From: Acanthosepion esculentum
Taxonomy: Eukaryota; Mollusca; Cephalopoda; Sepiida; Sepiidae
DNA: 64,000 nt
Reading direction: 5' to 3'
NCBI GenBank assembly: GCA_964036315.1
Contig: OZ038498.1
Location: forward strand, 8,408,136-8,472,135
Each line of letters begins with the position of its first letter. Position 1 is the stretch's first letter. Below, piece by piece: positions 10,456-22,859 of this stretch. Made by a program: the position numbers and the translations under genes. The notes under the pieces are model-generated. The model searched no databases. It was not told the origin of the DNA and was given only the letters and a program-made list of their open reading frames with translations.

Positions 10456-11363
10456 CAAATGGCGAGAGTTAGTTTCATGCTTGAACCCTATCCTGTCGCC
10501 ACTCTGTATTGATCGTTCCGTGCTTGTTCGAGCACTCTTACTCATATGTATGTCATGAGCTAAAACTATATTTTAACACACACACTAGGTTAGGTCGATT
10601 TTTAAATCAGATTCTTGAACAAGTCTAATTAGTTAGGGCATGAAAATTACACAAAATATTTTACGTTAAAATTTCGATTCCATTCGAGGAAATGCAATTA
10701 AAATCAAATTAATTAATAATTCGGAGATTGCAACGGTGAACTGAAAGAAATTATTCGATGCTAACAAATATAATCAATTTAAAACTGAGGTTTACGAATT
10801 CTTTAAAATGCTGGAAAAGATGAAAATATAAAATATTACACATATAAGAAATAACGTATTTTATAAATGTTAGTTTAAAATTAATTATTTACTATAGTTA
10901 AAAAAAAGGCAATATCGATGTATTCAAATCGCAGCTTAAGATCAATTAAAAACTATTTTTTAGTTTATTTTTCTTTCCGATTGTTTTTCATAATGAATTC
11001 AGGAAAATAATTAATAAATCATAAACATCATCTAATTTTTTTAAATTTCATCAAGCGATAGCTTTTTTTTTTCGGAGAAAAACTAAAAGACAAAAATAAC
11101 ATCAGTTTAACTTTTTATTTTCAATGAACCGGATTTAATTTTTGTGGGTTATTATTTGCATTTACACCGTTATATTTTCCTGAGGTTTGTTTTTTCCATA
11201 AAAAATATAAGGTAAAAATTTATTAATTGGAATTTTTCAAATAATATACAAATTGTCAGTGTACTTTAATTTATTATTATTCCCTTGAGTAATAATTTCC
11301 TAACGTTTTATTAAAATGTCTGAGGAAAACGCAATATAAGGGAGATATTTGCTCTAATCTTGG
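10455..11363. other. Unassigned AT-rich spacer
   Basis: No conserved frame, RNA motif or window-shared repeat was seen. Confidence 0.4.
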
Positions 11364-11368
11364 AGCAT

Positions 11369-11507
11369 TGTTGTGAATATGGATTATCTCCCCTTTGATA
11401 ATCCACACTATAAAAGCTGTACTTCCGCTTGTCAAGTAGACAAGTATTAAGATTCTTAATTGAATAAAAGATTACTAAACAGAATCTCTTGTCCTGTTTT
11501 CATTACA
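11369..11507 (+). mobile_element. Solo LTR with perfect 5-bp target-site duplication
   Basis: The block starts TGTTGTGAAT and ends TTTCATTACA (TG...CA ends). It is flanked on both sides by AGCAT (11364-11368 and 11508-11512). Inside are a TATA box (CTATAAAAGC), a CT-rich start region and AATAAA, in the order U3-R-U5. At 139 bp this is a short LTR. A 5-bp duplication fits Ty3/Gypsy or BEL elements. No internal region remains, so it arose by LTR-LTR recombination. Confidence 0.85.
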
Positions 11508-11619
11508 AGCATATCTTTCTATTGGCTTTCTCTTGAATTTACAAGTTATGCGCCTTTTTAACCCAGTTTTCGATTATAAAACATAATTCATAAGTCAAAA
11601 ATAGATAGCCAAAAGGCTA

Positions 11620-12450
11620 AAATAAAAGTAATGAAGCATGAAAGATACACTGAAGGTATTAACAAGCGTGTCCGTCTAGGAGTTGATATCAAAATTGATA
11701 CAGAAACTTTGTTGTATAAAGTTTTTTATTGGGGAAAATGGGGACATTAAACTAAAAAAAAGAAAGGGGCCCGAAACACCATTGAACATATAATCAACAG
11801 ACAGGAACTGATACTGGAATTCATAGAATAGTTCCAACTACGGATGCCACTGCTGTTGTTCTAGCAGAAGAAACTTAATGTTTTGGAAACATTTGATATT
11901 ATAGATAACCTTACGGATGTTCTTCTGGCCAACACAAATAAAAATACTGAATGTAAAGCAGGCCTTGTAACTGCTCTGGAGAAGAAGCTCCATCGAAAAT
12001 CACGTACAATTGGCTGTTCATTACGTTAGAATGAGCTACCATTTAGAGCTGTTTTTAAATATGTCGATGGTACAAGACGGCTGCTTTTAGAGGCTAACTA
12101 GGAAATATTGTGTGAAAGGGACTATTATGATTTGTCACAAGTAGAATTTAGAAGAAATTAGTGGTCCTCTTGATAATATGACACCTATAGAAAAAATTAG
12201 GGTTCTAAGTAAAGACCAAAGACTTATTTTGGAATATACCCTCGGGATTTCCAAAGATAAAGTTAACTCTAGATTTGCTGCCTGGAAAATTGAACCATTA
12301 AGTAATACAAGATTGTGAACTTTAGCAATCAGAGGTACATGCCCTTCAGAACTCCATGACAAGCTTCATCAATTTAGTAAAGTCATTATTTAAGTGTATG
12401 CATTTAGTTTGTTTGAAATTAAAGGGATAGCAAATTCTATAACCAGCAGC
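11620..12450 (+). pseudogene. Transposon-type protein relic, family not certain
   Basis: Frame-shifted plus-strand segments read DTGIHRIVPTTDATAVVLAE, ETFDIIDNLTDVLLANTN, TIGCSLR followed by NELPFRAVFKYVDGTRRLLL, then ISGPLDNMTPIEKIRVLS and ILEYTLGISKDKVNSRFAAW. The pattern (CxLHxNELPLRHLF..DG, then GPI/GPL) resembles an abundant uncharacterised transposon-derived protein of invertebrates. Stops at several points show decay. The exact superfamily cannot be named from sequence alone. Confidence 0.5.
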
Positions 12451-12454
12451 TGTA

Positions 12455-13485
12455 TATATTAAACAGGATTCAGAGGATTAAGAAATAATCTAAAATTCAA
12501 AATATTACATTCAAAAACATCCAATGTGTTTTCTTCTGTTACCTGAGAATGTTGTATTCGATGATAAAGTCAGATGAATTGGATGTGAGAAAAGTAGCTT
12601 TGTCAACAGTCTGTCCACTAGGTAAGTAAATATACAGAAATACACTAATTTATCTGAATTTAAGTTTTGCAATTCTATTTACTAAACATTAGAATACGAA
12701 AAATTGAAAATTCAAGCATCTCTTATAAATAAACCTCATATGAGCGTTCTAACACATTTTAAAATACTTGGTTACATGAATAACTACGATGTTTAGGTGT
12801 CTCATGTTTTAACCGAAATAGATTTAATAGTACGCATTTTAATCTGTTCAAATGCAAAAATGACACATTTTCAGAAAGAATGATAATAGACGATGAAAAT
12901 GTATTGTTTATAATAATGAGAAGTTGGAAACAAAATTAATTTATTTAACCAATCCAAAAGCCTGTCTGAATTGGAAAAAAGCTGACGCAGTGTATTTAGT
13001 AGGAAACGTGCCCCTTTCTCGAACTCAGACGTTAAATTTAGTCAAGTACTCTTTCAATGTGAGTAATTAGAGGCAAAATCGATGAAAAGCGGTCAGTCAT
13101 AATGGTGACAGCTTCCATCATGACAGCATCAATTCTCACGTTTCTTTTCAGGCCCGACATTGTTTATACTTCTTGGCTGCGTTTTCAAGATACACCCGCC
13201 ATACTAACCCCAGCTTGTTTACGACTTATTTTTATTATTACAAATGTATTTTAATGAGAAGAATTACAATTCCCTAGAAGTTTATAAAAACACTTAAACC
13301 AGTTCGTCTAGAAAGATGTTCTTGGAGGATGGAATCAGGAAGCTGCTTCAAAAATGGCGAAAGATAGTGAAACTAAATGGCATATATGTGGTCAAATAAG
13401 TCTATGTACTATGAATATAGTGTTTGAAATTCACTTAAGATGGATATTAACTATATATACACGACATTTCAAAAGAATTTGCATA
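12455..13485. other. Unassigned AT-rich spacer
   Basis: No recognisable gene or shared repeat. Confidence 0.35.
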
Positions 13486-13489
13486 GGAT

Positions 13490-13640
13490 GAAGAGTGGAA
13501 AAAAAATGAAAAAAGAGCACTTACTCATTGAAAAAAAATGGTAACAGTTATCACAATTACACTTTGAGAAACGTTTGCAGCGAATGCCAAAAATTGGTGA
13601 TGCAGTAAACAAGGTTAAAGGAGGATATTTTGACGAAAGC
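13490..13640 (+). pseudogene. Possible Tc1-type transposase C-terminal remnant
   Basis: It reads QLSQLHFEKRLQRMPKIGDA followed by VNKVKGGYFDESKI and a stop. This resembles the ...SMPRR..VIKAKGG end of Tc1-like transposases. Only about 35 residues support it. Confidence 0.4.
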
Positions 13641-13800
13641 AAAATTTAATTATAATTTTTTTTTTTCGTTTCTAATAAAAAAAATCATGGCTCTTTTTTT
13701 TAAACAGTTATAATAATTTTCTTTTATTTAAAGTACAAAACGACTAATTTGGGGGCCAATTTAAAAATTGCCAGCGGTAGCCTCAAAATTTTGAAATGTA

Positions 13801-13803
<3 letters not shown>

Positions 13804-13855
<52 letters not shown>
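13804..13855. repeat. (TA)n microsatellite
   Basis: A perfect TA run at the 3' side of the following minus-strand SINE-2. Confidence 0.95.
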
Positions 13856-13857
<2 letters not shown>

Positions 13858-13858
<1 letters not shown>

Positions 13859-14178
13859 CCTCCCCTACCACCACTGGGATACACGCTTGGGCGATCTTTC
13901 GATTCATGATTAATTAGGCAGAGATTTTCCGGCAGTAGGTTGCAGTTTGTTTCTGCGGTAGATTGGTGACAAACCAATGCTATAAAAGCCAATTTGTTCC
14001 GCTATTCGACCCATAAGAGGTGAAGAGATGGATTCATGCCTTTCCCCAAGAGTATTTGCACGTAAGTGAATATAACGAACTCAACTGGTATTCGAACTCG
14101 GCCCTCCAATCTCTCATTTTAAGCCTATATACATTACACCATATCGCTCTACTGCCAGTAAAGACAAAGAAATAATCA
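13858..14178 (-). mobile_element. SINE-2 copy, near complete
   Basis: On the minus strand the head has GAGTTCGAATACC (box B). The body follows: GTTCGTTATATTCACTTACG, CTTGGGGAAAGGCATGAATC, GAATAGCGGAACAAATTGG, TTTTATAGCATTGG and TCTCTGCCTAATTAATCATG. The 3' end meets (TA)n. Confidence 0.75.
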
Positions 14179-14179
14179 C

Positions 14180-14570
14180 GTAAAGTGAGTATATATGTTT
14201 GCATAAAACATGTTGATTTGATGGATTTAATATTGAAAAACGCCAAAATCATATGAGGGTGCCTAGTACTATTTTTAACGCTCAATACTTAAACGCTAAA
14301 ACAATTTTTTTTTCCTCGGATAGAATTTAATTTTTAGAAAAAGAAAGATAATCTTTTAAATTGTATTTTTTTTATTTATCTTTCTTCCTCATGGCAGACA
14401 GTCTAAGGAATAACGTCCTGAAGAATTTGAAATATATCATCCACAGCCCTATTTTAAGTCCTCAGATTTTGAAGGTCCTTCACCATTTTCCTGTAAGAGA
14501 AAAATAAACGGAAGACATTTTTTGTTGGCATCAACCTTTGAGATTCACTATTATGGTGCACTGTATCATA
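14180..14570. other. Unassigned spacer
   Basis: No recognisable feature. Confidence 0.35.
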
Positions 14571-14574
14571 AAAC

Positions 14575-15130
14575 AAATATTGCAATCAATCATGCTTAGA
14601 ATATTGTTGCCACATATGGTCCGGTGGCCCTGCTATATACCTTGATCTCCTTGATAAGTTCCAAAGACGAATCAAAAGTATTATTGGTCCTGATCTGGCA
14701 GCTCGGTTTAGTCACTTTCCCACCGCCGCATATTACCTCCCTGTGTCTTTTCTATAAATAAGTTCATGGTAATTGTTCGAATGAGCTCATTGCTATGGTA
14801 CCTAGGCTTTTTGAATTTAAGCGCAGTACTAGACTGGTATCGACATCTCATCAATTTACAGCTGAGCTGTCTAAATGTAACTGTAATTTTTTTTCTAACA
14901 GTTCCTTCTCTTGTACTTCTTGCTTGCTACTTGGCTTCCAGTGCAGTTTAATCTTCACAAATATAAATGCAATGTCAATCGCTATCTACTGTCTTCCTGA
15001 ATACTGCATTCTCTTTCCTTTCATTATACATGTTTATGTTCCTAATTCTTCTACACCTTCTAACCCGTTGTGTCTTAGTGGCTTTACTGCCTTGAATGGG
15101 GTGATGCCACTTAAAAACAAATTCTAAATA
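14575..15130 (+). pseudogene. LINE-A 3' fragment
   Basis: It retains CCHIWSGGPA-like, IIGPDLAARF, YGTxAFEFKRSTRLVSTSHQ and SNSSFSCTS remnants. The 3' end has AACCCGTTGTGTCTTAGTGG and GGGGTGATGCCACTTAAAA. Several stops and frame changes; inactive. Confidence 0.75.
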
Positions 15131-15134
15131 AATC

Positions 15135-15530
15135 ATAACTCATAATTTTTCGTTTTCCGAAAGGTTCAAAAGCTTTTATATATCTAATATATGGTAAAGG
15201 TCTATACATAAAGCAAATGACTGTGTATTCAATATCATTAAAGAAGGGTTTACAATAAGATAATAGTTTTTACAATATTAGTTTCATGAAAGAGTCAGAA
15301 AAATATATATTCAGGTTATTTTTAACACTTAATATCCGATTTAACTTCGGTACTTTCAAGATATTTAGTTTTTCTCAAAAGATTTTATTTTCCTTTGCGG
15401 TGTAGTGCAACGAATACTTTAAAATCAGAAGAACATGATTATATTTTACATTGGCATTACAAGAGAATTCATTTTTGTGTCCTTTCAGGTATTTACTTCT
15501 CAATGTTTGTATTTGCATTCATATATAGTC
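15135..15530. other. Unassigned AT-rich spacer
   Basis: Nothing recognised. Confidence 0.35.
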
Positions 15531-16070
15531 AATGACGAAATTATTCGGACGCCCATCAATTTTGAATATGTTTATCCATTTCTCAGAATCTAATGCCTGT
15601 ACGATGCCACGTTTTTTATGTTAATAAGCACACAAAAAGGAACAAACAATCCAATATTTAGAACAACAGATTAAAAACAACAAATTTGACAGGCGAATTA
15701 TACAAAATAGGAAAAGACCAAACCATTCGTACAGTATGAAAAATAGAAAAAAATGAACAATTTTCACAATATTAATAGTCAGTAGCCTCACATCTTTATA
15801 ACTTGCTGCAATCATTTCCTAAAGTTTTCGATGAGTATCTTCTGGGATTTTCTTCCATTCTTCAATGGTTACACGTTCCAATTCCTGAAGTTTTTTCGAT
15901 GATTTATTCTAACTTTAAATTCTTGCCATTGATTTTCAATAGGATTCAATTCAGAAATCATTGAATCTCATGGCAGAGCGGTAATCTTTTTCTGAAGTCA
16001 CGCAGTCACTGATTTAGAAGTACGTTTGGGATCATTATCTTGCTGGTATTGTAAATCGCCGACCTAAATG
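15531..16070 (-). pseudogene. Tc1-like transposon relic, C-terminal half
   Basis: The minus strand from about 16060 reads YQQDNDPKRTSKSVTA, LQKKITALP, ELNPIENQWQEFKVRI, then a broken C-terminus. It has the second catalytic D (QDNDPKxTS) and the E of NPIENxW, so the DDE family is clear. Downstream at 15531-15556 is a terminal-repeat-like AGTCAATGACGAAATTATTC. Stops are frequent, and the N-terminal half is missing. Confidence 0.75.
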
Positions 16071-16445
16071 AAGATTTTGCCCACCCACACATATTTGTTT
16101 CTACACAGTAACAATTTACGTGTATGTCTGAGTGTGTCTATGTGAGCATGCACTCGATCTTCTGGTGGTTGCGATTAGGGCCAATTTGACGTCAGGAAAT
16201 AACGATTTTCACTTACATGCAAAAGGAAAGAAAATGTTGAATATTCGTGCTCAAGAACTAAAATATCGCGTCTGATGTTTAATGACAATTGATCTAATGA
16301 GACAATAATAGACTCTTGTGTTTTTATGCTCCAATAGCGATTTCAGAAAAGGTCGCTCTTTACTGTCACGTAAAAGAAAAATATTTGCTTCTTGGCGCAC
16401 TTGTATTGCACACACAATCAAAATCAAATTATAAAACAAAACAAA

Positions 16446-16515
16446 GTGATGATGATGATGATGATGATGATGGTGATGGTGGTGGTGGTGGTGGTGGTGG
16501 TGGTGGTGGTGGTGG
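16446..16515. repeat. (GAT)n(GGT)n trinucleotide tract
   Basis: GAT units change to GGT units. Poly-Asp/Gly, poly-His and poly-Thr open frames over it are artefacts. Confidence 0.95.
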
Positions 16516-17040
16516 AAAGAGTGAATAGAGCACTGATTACGAAAAAGTGAGAATGACGAGGAAAGAGGGGGTGTAAAGAGACAAATGATGGTGGTGAACA
16601 GGTAGAGAATGATAGAGAGAAAATGGATGAAGATATGAAGGAGGAGGCTGAAGTTAAACGAGAAAACAATACGTATTGAGATTAGGATGAAGAGAGTAAA
16701 CAATGGCGATGATGGAAACCCGGATGATCAAGAGAAAAAGAATGATGCCGATCAGGAAGAGAGAAAAGATAAATGAAAAAAAAAGTTGTTAAGGAGGAGG
16801 ATGGGCGGATGATATGAAATATATGATTGCGATGAGAAGAGGAAGGATTTGAGATAATGATGTCGAAGAGAAGGGGGGTAGGATGATGAAAAAGGATGGT
16901 GATGAGGAGGACAGGAAGGATGAAGATAGAAAATAAAGTCAATAAGAAAAGGACAGGAAGAAACGAAAATAACGGTGAGAAGAAGAGATATGATTAAGTG
17001 AGATAATAATTTAAAATAGAAAGGCCGCTATGAATTGAAA
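16516..17040. repeat. Purine-rich (plus strand) low-complexity leader
   Basis: G/A-rich sequence with GATGA and GGAGGA words leading into the 77-bp array. It looks like a degenerate edge of the same satellite. Confidence 0.6.
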
Positions 17041-19410
17041 GAAATGAAGGCCGCGAGGAGAGGAAGGATGAAGTTAGAAAATGATGTCAATTTGATGCAG
17101 GGGGTGAATTGAAAGAAATGAAGGCCATGAGGAGGAGAGGAAGGATGAAGTGAAAAAAATGATGTCAATTTGATGCAGGGGGTGAATTGAAAGAAATGAA
17201 GGCCATGAGGAGGAGAGGAATGATGAAGTTAAAAAATGACGTCAATTTGATGCAGGGGGTGAATTGAAAGAAATGAAGGCGATGAGGAGGAGAGGAAGGA
17301 TGAAGTGAAAAAATGATGTCAATTTGATGCAGGGGGTGAATTGAAAGAAATGAAGGCGATGAGGAGGAGAGGAAGGATGAAGTGAAAAAATGATGTCAAT
17401 TTGATGCAGGGGGTGAATTGAAAGAAATGAAGGCGATGAGGAGGAGAGGAAGGATGAAGTGAGAAAATGATGTCAATTTGATGCAGGGGGTGAATTGAAA
17501 GAAATGAAGGCGATGAGGAGGAGAGGAAGGATAAAGTTAGAAAATGATGTCAATTTGATGCAGGGGGTGAATTGAAAGAAATGAAGGCGATGAGGATGAG
17601 GGGAAGGTTGAAGTGAAAAAAATGATGTCAATTTGATGCAGGGGGTGAATTGAAAGAAATGAAGGCCATGAGGAGGAGAGGAATGATTAAGTTAGAAAAT
17701 GATGTCAATTTGATGCAGGGGGTGAATTGAAAGAAATGAAGGCGATGCGGAGGAGAGGAAGGATAAAGTTAGAAAATGATGTCAATTTGATGCAGGGGGT
17801 GAATTGAAAGAAATGAAGGCGATGAGGATGAGGGGAAGGTTGAAGTGAAAAAAATGATGTCAATTTGATGCAGGGGGTGAATTGAAAGAAATGAAGGCCA
17901 TGAGGAGGAGAGGAATGATTAAGTTAGAAAATGATGTCAATTTGATGCAGGGGGTGAATTGAAAGAAATGAAGGCGATGCGGAGGAGAGGAAGGATAAAG
18001 TTAGAAAATGATGTCAATTTGATGCAGGGGGTGAATTGAAAGAAATGAAGGCGATGAGGATGAGGGGAAGGTTGAAGTGAAAAAAATGATGTCAATTTGA
18101 TGCAGGGGGTGAATTGAAAGAAATGAAGGCGATGCGGAGGAGAGGAAGGATAAAGTTAGAAAATGATGTCAATTTGATGCAGGGGGTGAATTGAAAGAAA
18201 TGAAGGCGATGCGGAGGAGAGGAAGGATAAAGTTAGAAAATGATGTCAATTTGATGCAGGGGGTGAATTGAAAGAAATGAAGGCGATGAGGAGGAGAGGA
18301 AGGATAAAGTTAGAAAATGATGTCAATTTGATGCAGGGGGTTAATTGAAAGAAATGAAGGCGATGAGGATGAGGGGAAGGTTGAAGTGAAAAAAATGATG
18401 TCAATTTGATGCAGGGGTGAATTGAAAGAAATGAAGGCCATGAGGAGGAGAGGAATGATTAAGTTAGAAAATGATGTCAATTTGATGCAGGGGGTGAATT
18501 GAAAGAAATGAAGGCGATGCGGAGGAGAGGAAGGATAAAGTTAGAAAATGATGTCAATTTGATGCAGGGGGTGAATTGAAAGAAATGAAGGCGATGAGGA
18601 TGAGGGGAAGGTTGAAGTGAAAAAAATGATGTCAATTTGATGCAGGGGGTGAATTGAAAGAAATGAAGGCCATGAGGAGGAGAGGAATGATTAAGTTAGA
18701 AAATGATGTCAATTTGATGCAGGGGGTGAATTGAAAGAAATGAAGGCGATGAGGAGAGGAAGGATGAAGTGAAAAAATGATGTCAATTTGATGCAGGGGG
18801 TGAATTGGAAGAAATGAAGGCGATGAGGAGGAGAGGAAGGATGAAGTGAAAAAATGGTGTCAATTTGATGCAGGGGGTGAATTGAAAGAAATGAAGGCCA
18901 TGAGGAGGAGAGGAATGATTAAGTTAGAAAATGATGTCAATTTGATGCAGGGGGTGAATTGAAAGAAATGAAGGCCATGAGGAGGAGAGGAATGATTAAG
19001 TTAGAAAATGATGTCAATTTGATGCAGGGGGTGAATTGAGAGAAATGAAGGCCATGAGGAGGAGAGGAAGGATGAAGTGAAAAAATGATGTCAATTTGAT
19101 GCAGGGGGTGAATTGAAAGAAATGAAGGCCATGAGGAGGAGAGGAAGGATGAAGTGAAAAAATGATGTCAATTTGATGCAGGGGGTGAATTGAAAGAAAT
19201 GAAGGCGATGAGGAGGAGAGGAAGGATGAAGTGAAAAAATGATGTCAATTTGATGCAGGGGGTGAATTGAAAGAAATGAAGGCGATGAGGAGGAGAGGAA
19301 GGATGAAGTGAAAAAATGGTGTCAATTTGATGAAGGGGGTGAATTGAAAGAAATGAAGGCGATGAGGAGAGGAAGGATGAAGTGAAAAAATGATGTCAAT
19401 GAGAAATGGA
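17041..19410. repeat. 77-bp minisatellite, about 30 units, with higher-order triplets
   Basis: Each unit contains GATGTCAATTTGATGCAGG, GGTGAATTGAAAGAAATGAA and a variable purine-rich part. Three variable parts recur: GCCATGAGGAGGAGAGGAAT, GCGATGCGGAGGAGAGGAAG and GCGATGAGGATGAGGGGAAG. In 17640-18110 and 18420-18700 they appear in a repeating order, giving a roughly 232-bp higher-order unit. The plus strand is strongly purine-rich. Confidence 0.95.
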
Positions 19411-21240
19411 GAGGAAGAATAAAAAATAACGGTAATAAAAAGAGATAAGTTTAAGAGAGAGAATAATTCAAATTAGGAGGGGCGTGATGAATTGAAAGAA
19501 ATGACGTCGATGATGAAGAGATCAAAGCTAATTAAAAAACATAACAAATCAATGATGATAACTTTTTCACATACATGGCCCAAGAGCCAGCCAAAGTCTA
19601 AGATTCACTGTTTATTGGGATTATGTGGGGTAGATAACTGTCAACTCTAGTCATGAATATTTAAAGATTCTACTCATCAGGGAAGTATCCACTTGGGAGT
19701 TGGTTCCATAATACTCATTTGAAGAAGACTGAAACTTTTACTTATGTAATACGAAGGAAATGACTGTGGTTTGCTGCAATGTGAATGGCATAGCGCCTCT
19801 TAGCAGTGAAGGTAAGAACTGATAGAACTAATGAATGTACTTCATCTGAAGACTTTCCATGGAAATAGCGATAGAGAATCGATAGAAAAATGGAAAGAAA
19901 CGCTAAAAATAATATGACGTTAATGATGGATGATGCTCAAAGAAAATGGTAAGATTTGCTAAAATTATTGGAAGCTTGACCATGTGTTGAAAAAACGCTC
20001 ATTCTCATGCTATTTATTCGTTGGTATAATTCTTCCAAATTTGATTAAACCAATGCCATCAGCACCGTAAAAAGAATTATTTAAGAATATCTTAGCTTGT
20101 AATACTCTGAGCTAACATTTGAACTAATTCTGCAAGTAATATTTGTCTGCAATTCCATATTTTTCTGTGGGAGTGAGAAATACAAAGAGATGTTTCTAGA
20201 TGTTTCATTGCAACGTCTGCTTTTATTCCCCGAGAAAATATTCAATCAAACACTGTACACCCGATGAGGAGATTTCGCTCTTTTCTATTAATCCGTCTTT
20301 CCTTGTCCTTTAAATCCATGTACGACGGATTAAGCATTTGCGTCGTAACGCCATAATCACAGCGAAGAGAAAAACGAAATAAATCTGCCTAAATCCATCA
20401 AAATGCGGCCGACACAACGCCCGCCATGTTGCTTTAATGCTACTTCCTCTCATCCAAAATGGCGTAAATATTTTCCTCAAAAAATATAATAGCGTCAAAA
20501 AACAGGTGACATAACACTCTTGGAGAAAGATTTGACTCGAAGACTGTATTTCGGCGGCATCAGCTGTATGTAACACGTACTATGACCATTAGAATCATAG
20601 AAGTCATTGTTTATAGTCATTATAGTAGGCATCCATTTATCCCCAGATATAAAGGTAGCGCCCTGTCTGATCAAAATTTCTGTTCTTTGGTGGTGAAACG
20701 GGACTGACCTCTCCGGAGAACGAGCATGCCTGGGCGATGACATATGGAAGGCTGCCCACTCCTTTCGGCCATACCGACAAGATCCAAAGGAATACAGAGT
20801 ATTACATTTGGGGACGGCAGGCGTTGCCGGAAATTTGTCAGTGCTGACAGCGAACCACCTCCGGGTATCCACACCGGGTTTTCTATCTGGATTTACTTCC
20901 ATAGCCTTTGTATGGCTATGACCGCAAACCAACAAAGGTTGCAATTCATGGTTTTCCTTACTCTAGATGGACTGCCTTCCTGGGATATCGATCTGCATCT
21001 ACCTGAAGCAAGTGATTCTAAAGCGCTAGTGTCCCGCCTTAGTTGTATGAGACGCACGCCACAGAAGCATTTTATAGACAGTTTTTAGAGAAAAGCAATG
21101 AATAACAACAAAAAAATTCCAATATAATCTCTGGTAAGAATACAATAATAATAACAGAAAAAAAGTGAAATATGAGCACTGATAAAAAAAAAACAGGCTG
21201 AAACATTCGGTTTAACTCCCATGCGCGGATTTCCTCAGGG
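19411..21240. other. Unassigned region, partly less AT-rich
   Basis: At 20400-20470 there are clustered CpGs, an ACTTCC ETS-like site and CCATNTT/AAATGGCG YY1-like sites. 20650-21080 is less AT-rich than its surroundings. The open frames there (up to 149 residues) match no family I recognise and have no clear exon signals. Confidence 0.3.
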
Positions 21241-21244
21241 AAAC

Positions 21245-21534
21245 ATGGCCCAGTGGATAAAGACTATGTTGAGACTCAAAGATTTGTGAGTTCAATACCT
21301 GGCCACAGCAGTGGGGAACCAAAAATTTGAAGAGTTAAAGGGAAATAATTGAGACATACGGAAGAGGAATGGCACGCGGAACTAGAACAATCTAGCCCGA
21401 TGGACGAAATAAAGTGTGCGGTTCGAAATTCCAATCACCTGAAGAAGGACGGTACGTACATCGATCGAAACGTTGTGAATATGTCAATGAAGATGAGAAT
21501 AAAAATCCGAATAATGTAAATAATGCGAGTAAAC
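21245..21534 (+). mobile_element. SINE-1 copy ending in (TA)n
   Basis: The head has TGGATAAAGAC (box A) and GAGTTCAATACC (box B). CTGAAGA is at 21439-21445, GAA at 21467-21469 and ACGU at 21470-21473. UCAC (21435-21438) can pair with GUGA (21475-21478). Helix II is decayed. The tail ends at a (TA)n array. Confidence 0.8.

Positions 21535-21603
<69 letters not shown>
21535..21603. repeat. (TA)n microsatellite
   Basis: A perfect TA run at the 3' end of SINE-1. Confidence 0.95.
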
Positions 21604-21605
<2 letters not shown>

Positions 21606-21965
21606 CCTGTTTTAAAAGCTCAAAAATAAGGAATGTTTCTTTTTAAGAAATATAAAACTTTAGGTAAACAAAAGAACTAAAAAGCAAAACAAATTATGAA
21701 ATAGTACTTAAATAAACAAGTATAAATATTGAAATGGTTGGTAATTTAAAAAAAAAACTCCTAGTGATTAAATAACAGAGCAGATTGTGTTCTCTAAACT
21801 TGGCTGGAAACCAGTTTAGGAGAAAGATAACGAGAAACTGGGTGGGCGTGGAGCTGACAACTCCATCCCGTAGAAAGCTACTTTACCGACGGAAACCATA
21901 GCAGCAACGCCCAGCCAACCACGTGACAGCCATCTCTAGGCCAAATGAAGATACTAGTCCGATTA

Positions 21966-21980
21966 TCTCTATTTGTAAAG

Positions 21981-22036
<56 letters not shown>

Positions 22037-22789
22037 TGTGTGTGTGTGTGCAACGAATGCACGGCCGCAATTTTCAACGGATTTGCACCAAAATTTACAT
22101 GCACATGCTCCAAGTTAGTAGAGAGACCAAGACCGACTTTGCATATCCCAACTCCCATCCATAGTGGACATAATCGATTTTTTCATGCTTCTACGGCAGT
22201 TTTCAGGCAGTTTACGGCCATTTTCTACTGGCCAGAGTGAGAGCCTATAGCTGGCTGCCATGAATAGACAGGAAGATTCTATTGACCAGCGTGAGAGCCA
22301 ACAGCTGACTGACACGAATGTTAACTAGCATGCTAGCATGCAAAAAAAAAAATCGATAGACTCATTCGTCACAAGTGGGAAAAATTTAAATCAGTATGTC
22401 ACTTTAATCCAATTGGCTCATCCGCTTGCTTAAACTCAACGTTGATTCTGATTCCGCAGAACTGGTTTTGGTGTCAAAAAGTATTTGTTGTTAACATTCT
22501 TTTTTCATTCGGTTTTTCCAGTTACGAGTCCTTTTTTAAAGCTGATCGTTTTGTGTTCATTTTGTTTAGTTCTTTTTTCGTAACAGATTTAATGTTTAGT
22601 ATAGAGCTTAGAAAAAGTTCGCAGTGTGAGATAGGCAAGAAGTAAGGCATGTAGCAACATCAGCACGGCAAAGGGCACTCCTTTAAAGGCAAGGAAGGGC
22701 AAAATTATTTTATGTCAAGTGATAGCGATTGCTGTATGAGTCGTACGATTTTTAAATCAAACACGGGCAACGCCGGGTCATGCTGCTAG
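21966..22789 (+). mobile_element. Non-autonomous Helitron
   Basis: It starts TCTCTATTTGTAAAGG and ends with a GC-rich hairpin-prone segment (CACGGGCAACGCCGGG) followed by CTAG. The host bases at the ends are A (21965) and T (22790), the A^T target typical of Helitrons. It contains a (TG)n tract at 21984-22050. A homologous inverted copy lies at 63462-64000. There is no Rep/helicase coding capacity. Confidence 0.75.
21984..22050. repeat. (TG)n microsatellite
   Basis: A TG run with one TA interruption, within the Helitron 5' end. Confidence 0.95.
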
Positions 22790-22859
22790 TTATAAATATA
22801 TGTTACTATTTGTGAACTAAGGTTTGGTCTATTTTTTCCTACTTAAACATTTTTATGTC

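Noticed and set aside
16251..16703. Frame with a poly-His or poly-Asp stretch
   Set aside because: The run is the (GAT)n(GGT)n tract translated; the rest of the frame is low-complexity and has no domain.
17041..19410. Regular repeats resembling a CRISPR-like array
   Set aside because: Units are contiguous and 77 bp long with no unique spacers, and the context is eukaryotic; it is a minisatellite.
20310..21088. A host gene in the less AT-rich region
   Set aside because: Open frames overlap on both strands, match nothing recognisable and lack supported splice signals; only regulatory-looking sites (ETS/YY1-like) are seen.
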